This document shows positions 1 through 6,844 of a DNA stretch of 25,892 nt, piece by piece (the stretch's first letter is position 1; every line of letters starts with the position of its first letter). Source of the DNA: JBLHHI01 sp047614125 (lineage in GTDB: Bacteria > Bacteroidota > Bacteroidia > NS11-12g > UBA9320); assembly GCA_047614125.1 (NCBI GenBank), contig JBLHHI010000042.1, positions 1-25,892 of the forward strand, read 5' to 3'. A program made the translations under genes and the position numbers. The notes under the pieces were generated by a model that saw only the letters and a program-made list of their open reading frames with translations, had not been told where the DNA came from and ran no database searches.

Positions 1-243
1 CCCAATGGCGACGGCATTAACGATGGTTTTCATCCGGTAAGTGTAGCAGTACAAGATTATGTTCTGAGAGTATACAATCGTTGGGGTGAAAAAATCTTTG
101 AAACAGCGGATCAAAAAGCCAACTGGGATGGAACCTTCCTCGGTGTAGATTCGCCAGGTGGTATCTATATGTACATCGTTGATTTTAGCGACTATGATGG
201 CAAGCGATATCAAAAAAACGGCACCGTTCAATTGATGCGCTGA
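1..243 (+). CDS. Partial CDS: T9SS type B sorting domain (C-terminus of a secreted protein)
   Basis: The reading frame is open from the left edge and ends at TGA 241-243, giving 80 residues. It starts with PNGDGINDGF, continues with YNRWGEKIF and WDGT, and ends with GGIYMYIVDF and GTVQLMR. This order matches the gliding-motility-associated C-terminal domain (CHU_C, T9SS type B sorting signal). In that family the domain sends a large secreted or surface protein through the type IX secretion system. The N-terminal part, which would carry the actual function, lies outside the window, so only secretion route can be called. It converges on rsmG with a 6 bp gap. Confidence 0.85.
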   Translation, partial: PNGDGINDGFHPVSVAVQDYVLRVYNRWGEKIFETADQKANWDGTFLGVDSPGGIYMYIVDFSDYDGKRYQKNGTVQLMR

Positions 244-249
244 GCTTAG

Positions 250-876
250 CTATTGAACAATCACTAATTTCTTAGTCTCAAAAAACCCTTCTTTAAATAC
301 TTCAGAAAGCGATTTCACCTTTGTTTTTCGCGTTGGAAATCGGCCAGAGAATGTAAAGAGTTCTTCTTGTAAATCACCACCTTTTAAGGCATAGAGCCCG
401 CTGTTTTCGAACCTGCGCTTCTTCAAGTTTTTATTCGTCCAACCAAAGAACCGCTCCAATTGAGTTACGGCTCTGGAAACTACGTAGTCATATTGATTGG
501 GAAGGTCTTCTAAGCGTTTTTGCTCTGCAATCACATTGGTAAGCTCGAGTTCTTGAGCAATGGCCTTAACCACCTTTATCTTTTTTCCAATGGAATCGAC
601 TAAATGAAAGGTTGTGTTTGGAAAGAGAACGGCTAGTGGAATGCCAGGAAAGCCACCGCCCGTTCCGGCATCCAATGCAAAACTATCTGGCGCAAACGTT
701 GTAAATTTTGCTATTGCCAATGAATGAAGGATGTGATGTGTTTCTATTTCCGCAATGTCTTTTCTTGAAATCACATTAATTTCGGAATTCCAACGCTCGT
801 ATTGAATTGCCATTTCCTCAAATAACTCGTATTGAGCTGGTTTTAAGTTCGGGAAGTACGACTTGATTAATTCCAT
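250..876 (-). CDS. rsmG: 16S rRNA (guanine-N7) methyltransferase RsmG (GidB)
   Basis: 208 residues, ATG start at 876. The SAM-binding motif LDAGTGGGFPGIPLA lies near residues 68-82, followed by FHLVDS (SAM-binding acidic residue) and VSRAV, in the order typical of RsmG, and the length is normal for the family. RsmG methylates N7 of a guanine in the 530 loop of 16S rRNA (G527 in E. coli) and acts in the cytoplasm. The start overlaps the end of the upstream glycosyltransferase by 10 bp, so the two are almost certainly cotranscribed. It is the last gene of the engB-glycosyltransferase-rsmG cluster. Confidence 0.95.
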   Translation of the reverse strand: MELIKSYFPNLKPAQYELFEEMAIQYERWNSEINVISRKDIAEIETHHILHSLAIAKFTTFAPDSFALDAGTGGGFPGIPLAVLFPNTTFHLVDSIGKKIKVVKAIAQELELTNVIAEQKRLEDLPNQYDYVVSRAVTQLERFFGWTNKNLKKRRFENSGLYALKGGDLQEELFTFSGRFPTRKTKVKSLSEVFKEGFFETKKLVIVQ

Positions 877-1991
877 TGTTGCGGTTTACTGAAATAGCCA
901 CGAGAACCAATAAAGAGCTGTATGAAGAGTATTCCGAGGTCCATGAATGGAAACAACCAAAAGTACTGAAGGAAATTAAGCGCCTTCATATTTCTATAAA
1001 TTACAGCGGCCTGAATCAGAAACCGAAATCCAAAAACCGCGGCAATTAATGCATAGTTTTGGACCGATGAAGCCAGTACGGCAACTCCAATTAATGATGC
1101 ATAAAAGCCTAACAGACTGAAGCTGTACAATCCCAATATTCTTTTGTGACCGGGCTTGTAAGCTCTTCCGGTTGAGAAATGTCGCAGTTTCTGTTGGATC
1201 CATTTTGGAAAACTTTCGGAAGCAACAGATTCTGTTGCGGCATTGGAATCAAGACAAATTGCCACGTTGCTTTTTGTAGCCGTTTCATTTACAAAGAGAT
1301 CATCATCGCCGCTCAAGATGTGTTGATGTTTAGCAAATCCTTTTACCTTAAAAAAAAGCGAACGCTGGTACGAAAGATTCCTGCCCACGCCCATGTAAGC
1401 GTTTTTTCGGTTTGCCAAACCTATGTACATCATCATCGTATGAAAGTTTTCTAGTTGTGAAACCCAATTCACGAAGTTGTTTTTTCGTTCAATAACGCCC
1501 AGTCCCAGAACAAGTTCCGTTTCAGCGTTCTCATATTGCGCAGCCATAATTGAAATCCAATCTGAGGAAAGTGGTCGGCAATCCGCATCGGTAAGCAGTA
1601 GGGTGTCGTGTTTAGCCGCCTTAATCCCAATGGTTTGCGCAAATTTTTTGCCACGGTGAAATCGTTCATCAATGTCGAGGTGCAATACTCGAAGTTTGGA
1701 TTGTTCTTTGGCTAGGTCTTCCAAATAATCATACGTTCCGTCGGTAGATCCATCGTTTACTACAATTACCTCGAAGTTTGAATGCGTTTGACTTAAAACC
1801 TCCTGTAAGTTTCTTTGGATATTTTTAAGTTCATTTCGAGCGCATATTATCACCGAAACGCCCTGACGGGTATCGGTTTGCGAATTATTTTGCGGTTTGA
1901 TTTTTGCAAAGTAATACAGATAGTAAAATACCTGTATTAACGCAAAAACGCCCAGTAAGACAATGAGATATTCGGTGGCAGTTAACTCCAT
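867..1991 (-). CDS. Membrane-anchored family 2 glycosyltransferase
   Basis: 374 residues from ATG at 1991. A TTG two codons upstream (1997) would also be in frame, but the ATG is preferred. An N-terminal membrane segment (about residues 8-30) precedes a GT2 (GT-A fold) domain that begins VSVIICARNE (about 45), with NDGSTDGT (about 79-86) and the metal-binding TDADC (about 134-138). Further on come a GDDDLF acidic motif and QQKLRHFSTG, which resembles the QxxRW motif of processive GT2 enzymes. Two or three hydrophobic segments close the protein. It probably transfers sugars to a lipid or polysaccharide on the inner face of the cytoplasmic membrane; donor and acceptor cannot be read. It lies 25 bp after engB and overlaps rsmG. 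Confidence 0.88.
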   Translation of the reverse strand: MELTATEYLIVLLGVFALIQVFYYLYYFAKIKPQNNSQTDTRQGVSVIICARNELKNIQRNLQEVLSQTHSNFEVIVVNDGSTDGTYDYLEDLAKEQSKLRVLHLDIDERFHRGKKFAQTIGIKAAKHDTLLLTDADCRPLSSDWISIMAAQYENAETELVLGLGVIERKNNFVNWVSQLENFHTMMMYIGLANRKNAYMGVGRNLSYQRSLFFKVKGFAKHQHILSGDDDLFVNETATKSNVAICLDSNAATESVASESFPKWIQQKLRHFSTGRAYKPGHKRILGLYSFSLLGFYASLIGVAVLASSVQNYALIAAVFGFRFLIQAAVIYRNMKALNFLQYFWLFPFMDLGILFIQLFIGSRGYFSKPQQWN

Positions 1992-2016
1992 ATTCAAGGC
2001 GCAAAAATCAGTATTA

Positions 2017-2649
2017 TCAAGAGTTTTTTGGCAATTTTTTGTTCACATTTTTAATGGTCTTATTCAGCTTTGAGATGAAGGTTAAAACTTCATCAATGCC
2101 CGTTTTTTTCATACTGCTGGTAATGAAGCTGTTTGGGAGTACTTCCCAGCCTTGTTTGTATAAGGCAGCTTTGAACAATTCCGTGTTCTCTGCCAGAGCA
2201 GTTGATTTTACTTTGTCGGCCTTCGTAAATACGAGCTGAAATGGAACGCCGTTTACTCCACACCACTCAACAAATTCTAAATCAATGGGCTGTGGTTCAA
2301 TTCTTGTATCGATGAGCACGAAGGCCGTCATGAGCTCTTTTCGATTTAATAGATACTGCGTAATCATTTCATCAAAAACATCCCGATCTCGTTTGGATAC
2401 CTGCGCAAAGCCGTAGCCAGGTAAATCAATCAAATGCCATACATTGTCGATCAAGAACTGATTTATCAACTTGGTTTTGCCAGGTTTCGAACTAATTTTA
2501 GCCAGACCTTTATGGTTGGCCAACGCATTAATTAGACTAGATTTTCCCACATTCGATCGTCCAATGAAAGCAAATTCAGGCACCGGATTGTTGTCCATTT
2601 GTTCAATCGATGAATAGGAGCGGATAAACTTTGCTGTTTTGACGGTCAT
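2017..2649 (-). CDS. engB: Ribosome-biogenesis GTP-binding protein EngB (YihA/YsxC)
   Basis: 210 residues from ATG at 2649. A TTG at 2664 adds five residues, but the ATG form matches where family members start. The G motifs appear in order: G1 GRSNVGKSS (about 30-38), G2 within KPGKTKLIN (about 56-64), G3 DLPG (about 75-78), and G4 TKAD in the C-terminal half. The sequence EFAFIGRSNVGKSSLINAL is characteristic of the EngB/YihA TrmE-Era-like GTPases. The family is needed for large ribosomal subunit assembly in the cytoplasm. It is the first gene of a minus-strand cluster and diverges from menG across a 39 bp gap with abutting -7 elements. The C-terminus is Lys/Asn rich. Confidence 0.95.
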   Translation of the reverse strand: MTVKTAKFIRSYSSIEQMDNNPVPEFAFIGRSNVGKSSLINALANHKGLAKISSKPGKTKLINQFLIDNVWHLIDLPGYGFAQVSKRDRDVFDEMITQYLLNRKELMTAFVLIDTRIEPQPIDLEFVEWCGVNGVPFQLVFTKADKVKSTALAENTELFKAALYKQGWEVLPNSFITSSMKKTGIDEVLTFISKLNKTIKNVNKKLPKNS

Positions 2650-2653
2650 AATT

Positions 2654-2661
2654 GATATTTG
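2654..2661 (+). promoter_or_regulatory. Probable promoter -7 element of menG
   Basis: GATATTTG differs from the Bacteroidota -7 consensus TAnnTTTG at one position. A TTG at 2631-2633, 20 bp upstream, could be the -33 element. The start codon of menG lies 27 bp downstream. It is called by pattern only. Confidence 0.4.
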
Positions 2662-2669
2662 CAAACATA
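2662..2669 (-). promoter_or_regulatory. Probable promoter -7 element of engB
   Basis: On the minus strand this reads TATGTTTG, an exact TAnnTTTG, 12 bp before the engB ATG at 2649. It abuts the menG element at 2654-2661 head to head. No convincing -33 TTG is seen at the usual distance. Confidence 0.45.
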
Positions 2670-2688
2670 ATTATTAAGTTTAGAAAGC

Positions 2689-3432
2689 TTGGAGGAAACA
2701 TATAAATCAGCCAAAACGGAGGTAAAACCGTTCAACGACACGGATGGCAAAAAGATGCAAATCGAGCAAATGTTTGATGGCATTTCGCATCGCTACGACT
2801 TCCTCAACCACTTTTTATCGTTGGGAATAGACAAGCGATGGAGGAAAAAGGCCATTGGTTATCTCGCGTCCATCCAGCCCAAAAAAATCCTTGACATAGC
2901 AACAGGTACGGGAGATTTGGCCATTGCGGCTTTAAAACTAAATCCCCACAAAGTAGTGGGTTTAGACCTTTCGGAAGGCATGCTAAAAGTGGGCAGAGAA
3001 AAGCTTGCTAAGGCTGGAATTTTAAACATCGAAATGGTGAAAGGAGATAGCGAAAACTTGTTGTTTGAAGACAGCTCGTTTGATGCCATAACCGTGGCCT
3101 TTGGGGTTCGAAACTTCGAAAACTTGGAGGCTGGATTGAAGGAAATGCTTCGAGTATTGAAGCCAAATGGCAAATTGGTGGTTTTAGAATTCTCGAAACC
3201 AAACAAATTTCCAATTAAACAAGGATTCAATTTTTATTCGAAATACATCCTTCCTTTATGGGGTAAACTTTTTTCGGGAAGTGAGGCGGCGTACACCTAT
3301 TTGCCCGAATCGGTTAAACATTTCCCCGAGGGTGAAGCTTTTTTGAAAATCATGACCACCTGTGGATACAATAAGCTTCAAAGTGAACGTTTGACCTTTG
3401 GAATCTCATCAATATATGTTGGTACAAAATAG
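2689..3432 (+). CDS. menG: Demethylmenaquinone methyltransferase (UbiE/MenG family)
   Basis: 247 residues with a TTG start at 2689. An in-frame stop lies at 2668-2670 and no ATG occurs before the conserved MFDGISHRYDFLNHFLSLGID block, so TTG is the best start. SAM-binding motif I, LDIATGTGDLA, lies near residues 68-78, followed by GLDLSEGML, AFGVRNFENL and LVVLEFSKP, all hallmarks of UbiE/MenG. The enzyme C-methylates demethylmenaquinol, the last step of menaquinone synthesis; menaquinone is the usual quinone of this phylum, hence menG rather than ubiE. It heads a plus-strand cluster, and the next gene, porT, begins 13 bp after its stop. Confidence 0.93.
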   Translation: MEETYKSAKTEVKPFNDTDGKKMQIEQMFDGISHRYDFLNHFLSLGIDKRWRKKAIGYLASIQPKKILDIATGTGDLAIAALKLNPHKVVGLDLSEGMLKVGREKLAKAGILNIEMVKGDSENLLFEDSSFDAITVAFGVRNFENLEAGLKEMLRVLKPNGKLVVLEFSKPNKFPIKQGFNFYSKYILPLWGKLFSGSEAAYTYLPESVKHFPEGEAFLKIMTTCGYNKLQSERLTFGISSIYVGTK

Positions 3433-3445
3433 ATCTTCGTTTCAA

Positions 3446-4132
3446 ATGAAAAAGTATTTCGCAATCATCCTTCTTAGTTTTTTTGCCTTATCTGAGGTTA
3501 CGGCGCAAGAAATCAATCCCCTATACGACATTCAGAAAATCCATTTTGGATTTTCAATCATTGGTAACAGTGGTAAATTGAAATACACAACGGCCGAAAA
3601 CTTTTTAGACGTCGACACCATAAAGCAAATTAATACCAAAAGTTTTCCGGGCTTTGGTGTTGGAGGTATTATGAACATTCGAATGGCCGATCATTGGGAT
3701 TTTAGAACCATGGTGAACATTCAGTTTGTTGAGCGACATTTGGAATACAAGTTTTCGGGTGGAGATTTGCAAATCGCAAAAATCAATTCAACGTACATGG
3801 AAATTCCTTTTTTATTGAAATATAAATCAGAGCGGAATCGAAACTTCCGATTTTATTGGGTGGGTGGAGTTACGTATCGATATGATTTTGCCTCCGACAT
3901 TCATACGGATCGCAGTAATACAAAGCCAATTGTAGCCCTACAACCAACCACGTATAGCTACGATTTTGGTGCTGGTTTCGATTTCTATTTTGAATACTTT
4001 AAATTTTCACCGGAGGTTCGAATTAGCAATGGCTTAGGTAATTCGTTGGTTCAAGACCCATTCATTTACGCCAGTTCACTAACCAGAATGTCGCCCAAAC
4101 TCATTGAATTTTTTCTTCATTTTGAGGGCTAG
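3446..4132 (+). CDS. porT: PorT family outer-membrane beta-barrel protein (T9SS-associated)
   Basis: 228 residues from ATG 3446. An in-frame TTG at 3398 lies inside menG and is unlikely, because the signal peptide MKKYFAIILLSFFALSEVTAQ begins at the ATG. The mature part is rich in alternating beta segments: PGFGVGGIMNIRM, STYMEIPFLLKYKSERNRNFRFYWVGG, FGAGFDFYFEYFKFSPEVR, and a terminal FFLHFEG strand ending close to an aromatic. This pattern, especially the block resembling SSTYIEFPLLLKYKSxR, matches PorT, which is needed for type IX secretion and gliding in Bacteroidota. Pairing with menG/ubiE is common in the phylum. The role as T9SS factor is from the family; the sequence shows a signal peptide and a barrel. 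Confidence 0.85.
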   Translation: MKKYFAIILLSFFALSEVTAQEINPLYDIQKIHFGFSIIGNSGKLKYTTAENFLDVDTIKQINTKSFPGFGVGGIMNIRMADHWDFRTMVNIQFVERHLEYKFSGGDLQIAKINSTYMEIPFLLKYKSERNRNFRFYWVGGVTYRYDFASDIHTDRSNTKPIVALQPTTYSYDFGAGFDFYFEYFKFSPEVRISNGLGNSLVQDPFIYASSLTRMSPKLIEFFLHFEG

Positions 4133-4141
4133 CAAATCCAC

Positions 4142-5254
4142 ATGAAATTTACCTTAGAAGCCAGTGATGGCGGCGCACGAGCAGGCACTATTGAAACCGA
4201 TCACGGCAGCATTGAGACGCCAATATTTATGCCCGTTGGTACACAAGGTACCGTTAAGGCAGTAGATCAACCTACTTTAGAATCTAAAATTAAGGCACCC
4301 ATTATTTTGGGCAACACCTATCATCTCTTTCTTCGGCCAGGAACCGAAATAATTGAACAAGCTGGTGGACTCCATAAGTTTATGAGTTGGAATGGTGCCA
4401 TGCTCACAGATAGTGGCGGGTACCAAGTGTATTCCATATCCGACCAACGAAAAATAAAGGAGGAAGGAGTTGTGTTTCAAAGTCACATTGATGGCACTAA
4501 ACACTTGTTTACGCCCGAAAATGTGATTCAAACGCAACGCAGTATTGGCGCCGATATCATCATGGCCTTTGATGAATGCACACCATATCCGTGCCCAAAA
4601 GACTATGCTGAACGATCCATGCATATGACCCATCGTTGGTTAGATCGTTGCATGGCAGAAATGAAGAACACACAACCGAAATACGGTTATAACCAAAGCT
4701 TGTTTCCCATTGTTCAAGGCAGTGTTTATCCAGATTTGCGTGCTAAAAGTGCAGAATACATTGCGAGTCATAAAGCCGATGGTTATGCAATTGGTGGCTT
4801 GAGTGTTGGAGAGCCTCATCAAGACATGTACGAAATGACCAGCCTGGTAACGGGCATCTTACCTAAAGATAAACCACGCTATTTGATGGGAGTTGGAACG
4901 CCTGAAAACATCATTGAATGCATCGGTCGAGGAATTGATATGTTTGATTGTGTAATGCCAACTCGGAATGCGCGAAACGGACAATTGTTTACCGCCAATG
5001 GCATATTAAACATGCGAAACAAAAAGTGGGAATCAGATTTTTCACCCATTGATCCCGACCTAACGCCCAACTATTCAAAAGCGTATTTGCGCCATTTAAC
5101 GATTGCTAAAGAGCATCTGGCAGCACAAATATCCAGCACACACAATTTAATGTTTTATTTGTGGTTGGTAAGAACTGCACGCCAAAAGATCTTAGAAGGT
5201 AATTTTGAAGCGTGGAAAAAGGAAATTCTTCCAAACATTACCAGAAGATTATAA
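4142..5254 (+). CDS. tgt: tRNA-guanine transglycosylase (queuine tRNA-ribosyltransferase)
   Basis: 370 residues, ATG 4142, 9 bp after porT. TGT exchanges the wobble guanine-34 of GUN-anticodon tRNAs for a queuosine precursor. Visible motifs are LTDSGGYQVYS with catalytic Asp90, FDECTPYP, QGSVYPDLR, AIGGLSVGEP, and MFDCVMPTRNARNG with the nucleophile Asp269. The C-terminal zinc site of classic TGTs (CxCxxC followed about 25 residues later by His) is missing: the segment DFSPIDPDLTPNYSKAYLRHL has no cysteine, and only His334 in STHNL remains. I recall this as a trait of Bacteroidota TGTs, but it is not checked here. Length is normal. It sits between porT and a four-helix-bundle gene. Confidence 0.95.
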   Translation: MKFTLEASDGGARAGTIETDHGSIETPIFMPVGTQGTVKAVDQPTLESKIKAPIILGNTYHLFLRPGTEIIEQAGGLHKFMSWNGAMLTDSGGYQVYSISDQRKIKEEGVVFQSHIDGTKHLFTPENVIQTQRSIGADIIMAFDECTPYPCPKDYAERSMHMTHRWLDRCMAEMKNTQPKYGYNQSLFPIVQGSVYPDLRAKSAEYIASHKADGYAIGGLSVGEPHQDMYEMTSLVTGILPKDKPRYLMGVGTPENIIECIGRGIDMFDCVMPTRNARNGQLFTANGILNMRNKKWESDFSPIDPDLTPNYSKAYLRHLTIAKEHLAAQISSTHNLMFYLWLVRTARQKILEGNFEAWKKEILPNITRRL

Positions 5255-5258
5255 CAAC

Positions 5259-5618
5259 ATGAACCCAATAGAAATTTACAATCGTACCAAAACTCTTTCT
5301 GATGCGTGTATAAAGGTTGCCTTGCTCATGCCCAATAATCATGCAATGGCGCCCTATGTAAAGGTAGAACTCATTAGGCACTCGAGCGACCTATGCATTT
5401 GTACCAGAAGCCTTAAATCTGAGCAAGTTAGCAGTGTTTTTGTAGAACGGTTGAACAAAGCAGTTGACGCTTCCAACGGTTGTGGGTATTGGTTGCAAAT
5501 GGTGATTGATCAGGCTTTGTTGGATCAACAAGTAATTCTTCCTCTGTTGCATGAAGCCGATAATATGTCGTCTTTGTTTTTGTCAGCCTTGAAAAGAGGA
5601 CGAAACAAAACCGAATAA
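5259..5618 (+). CDS. Four helix bundle protein (S23/IVS-encoded family, divergent)
   Basis: 119 residues from ATG 5259, 4 bp after the tgt stop and 6 bp before the permease start. An upstream in-frame start at 5205 would overlap tgt and adds nothing conserved. The protein is almost all helix: RTKTLSDACIKVALLMP, then a second helix ending LIRHSSDLCICTRS, then VFVERLNKAVDASNGCGYWLQM, and a final helix PLLHEADNMSSLFLSAL. The FxxRLxxAxxxxxExxYWL-like step and LLxEAxxxxxxF ending match the four-helix-bundle family first seen in 23S rRNA intervening sequences. Its biochemical role is unknown. The usual N-terminal YKxLxVW motif is degenerate, so it is a divergent member. Tight spacing implies cotranscription with tgt. 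Confidence 0.7.
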   Translation: MNPIEIYNRTKTLSDACIKVALLMPNNHAMAPYVKVELIRHSSDLCICTRSLKSEQVSSVFVERLNKAVDASNGCGYWLQMVIDQALLDQQVILPLLHEADNMSSLFLSALKRGRNKTE

Positions 5619-5624
5619 ATTCAA

Positions 5625-6707
5625 ATGCTCAAAAAAATCGACATCTATATTATCAAGAAGTTTTTGGGGAGCTTTATGCTAACCCTTGGACTCTTTACGA
5701 TAATAATTGTTGTATTCGATGTATCGGAAAAATTAGATGAATTTGTAAAAAAGGACGTCCCGTTTAAAGAAATCTTTTTCAGCTATTATCTCAATTTTGT
5801 ACCATTTTTACTCAACCTCTTCAGCCCAATCTTCGTTTTTATTTCGGTAATATTTTTCACTTCTAAACTGGCCAGCAAATCAGAAATTGTTGCCATGCTT
5901 TCTGGCGGTATATCGTATACAAGAATGTTAAGACCGTATATGATTGCAGCCTTCGTAATTGCCCTATTTTCTTTTACTCTTAATGCGTGGATTATTCCGA
6001 GGTCGGATAAACAACGCGTTGAATTTGAGAATACTTACATTCGAAATTTATCGCACAATTATAAGCAAAACATCAAGCGACAAATTGTTCCGGGTGTTGT
6101 GATGACGCTGCAGAGCTACAACTATCTCGACAGCTTTGGATACAAGTTGGAAATGGAGGAGTTTAAAGATGGGCGATTGATTTCCCGACTTTTTGGCGAA
6201 AAATTGCGATGGAACGATGAAGCAAATAAATGGCGGGTATCCAATTATCGAATGCGAATCTATAACGAGGATGGGACCGATTCGCTCATTCGTGGATCAC
6301 ATTTAGATACCTTAATACAATTCGACCCCGATGATTTTTTCAGGAAGGAAGAAGATGTTCAGTCGTTCAATATGAATGAGCTCAATCAGTACATAGAGCT
6401 CGAAAAAATGCGGGGAACACAAAACGTATTTTTTTATCAAACGGAAAAACAACGCAGATATGGCAGCCCCTTTTCTATGATGGTTCTAACCTTTATTGGG
6501 GTCTGTGTTTCATCGATTAAAACCAGGCAGGGCGTGGGTTTAAGCTTAGCCAAGGGCATATTCATCAGTTTCTTCTATCTCTTCATCATTCAATTCTTCA
6601 ACTCGTTTGGTCAAACCGGCAGCCTTCACCCATTCGTTGCAATTTGGACGCCCAATGTTGCGTTTTTTATTGTTGGATTGATTCTGTATCGGAATACGCA
6701 GAAATAG
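5625..6707 (+). CDS. LptF/LptG (YjgP/YjgQ) family permease
   Basis: 360 residues, ATG 5625. Architecture is typical: two or three membrane helices at the N-terminus (including LGLFTIIIVVFDVSEKLDEFV and FLLNLFSPIFVFISVIFF), the SEIVAMLSGGISYTRMLRPY loop, another helix, a periplasmic beta-rich domain of about 150 residues (with VVMTLQSYNYLDSF and DTLIQFDPDDFF), and three C-terminal helices. LptF and LptG form the transmembrane part of the LptB2FG ABC transporter that extracts lipopolysaccharide from the inner membrane. The sequence does not tell F from G. Only one such gene is present here, so the partner and lptB must be elsewhere. It is the last gene of the menG cluster, and linkage with tgt is common in this phylum. 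Confidence 0.9.
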   Translation: MLKKIDIYIIKKFLGSFMLTLGLFTIIIVVFDVSEKLDEFVKKDVPFKEIFFSYYLNFVPFLLNLFSPIFVFISVIFFTSKLASKSEIVAMLSGGISYTRMLRPYMIAAFVIALFSFTLNAWIIPRSDKQRVEFENTYIRNLSHNYKQNIKRQIVPGVVMTLQSYNYLDSFGYKLEMEEFKDGRLISRLFGEKLRWNDEANKWRVSNYRMRIYNEDGTDSLIRGSHLDTLIQFDPDDFFRKEEDVQSFNMNELNQYIELEKMRGTQNVFFYQTEKQRRYGSPFSMMVLTFIGVCVSSIKTRQGVGLSLAKGIFISFFYLFIIQFFNSFGQTGSLHPFVAIWTPNVAFFIVGLILYRNTQK

Positions 6708-6753
6708 CACTTTCTTCATCGAATCTTCACGAGGTCTAGCACAAACTTCCACC

Positions 6754-6789
6754 AAAAAAATAGACCTATTTCTCACGAAACAGGTCCTA
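6754..6789 (-). terminator. Rho-independent terminator for the beta-helix gene
   Basis: A hairpin pairs GACCT at 6763-6767 with AGGTC at 6782-6786 and TTTC at 6769-6772 with GAAA at 6777-6780. There is one A/C mismatch and a TCAC loop; two more pairs form outside across a bulge. Seven A residues at 6754-6760 become a T-run on the minus strand, so it would stop transcription coming from 8887-6845. No T-run follows it on the plus strand. Confidence 0.6.
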
Positions 6790-6844
6790 TAGTATTAGTA
6801 GTAAGTGAAAACTTTTAGTAGTACGTTTTGAAAATCAATGTTGC

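Noticed and set aside
1992..1997. TTG start for the glycosyltransferase
   Set aside because: It adds only two residues before an ATG; the ATG at 1991 is simpler.
2650..2664. TTG start for engB
   Set aside because: It would overlap the predicted -7 element and add residues not seen at the family's usual start.
3398..3445. Upstream TTG start for porT inside menG
   Set aside because: It would bury the clear signal peptide behind 16 extra residues.
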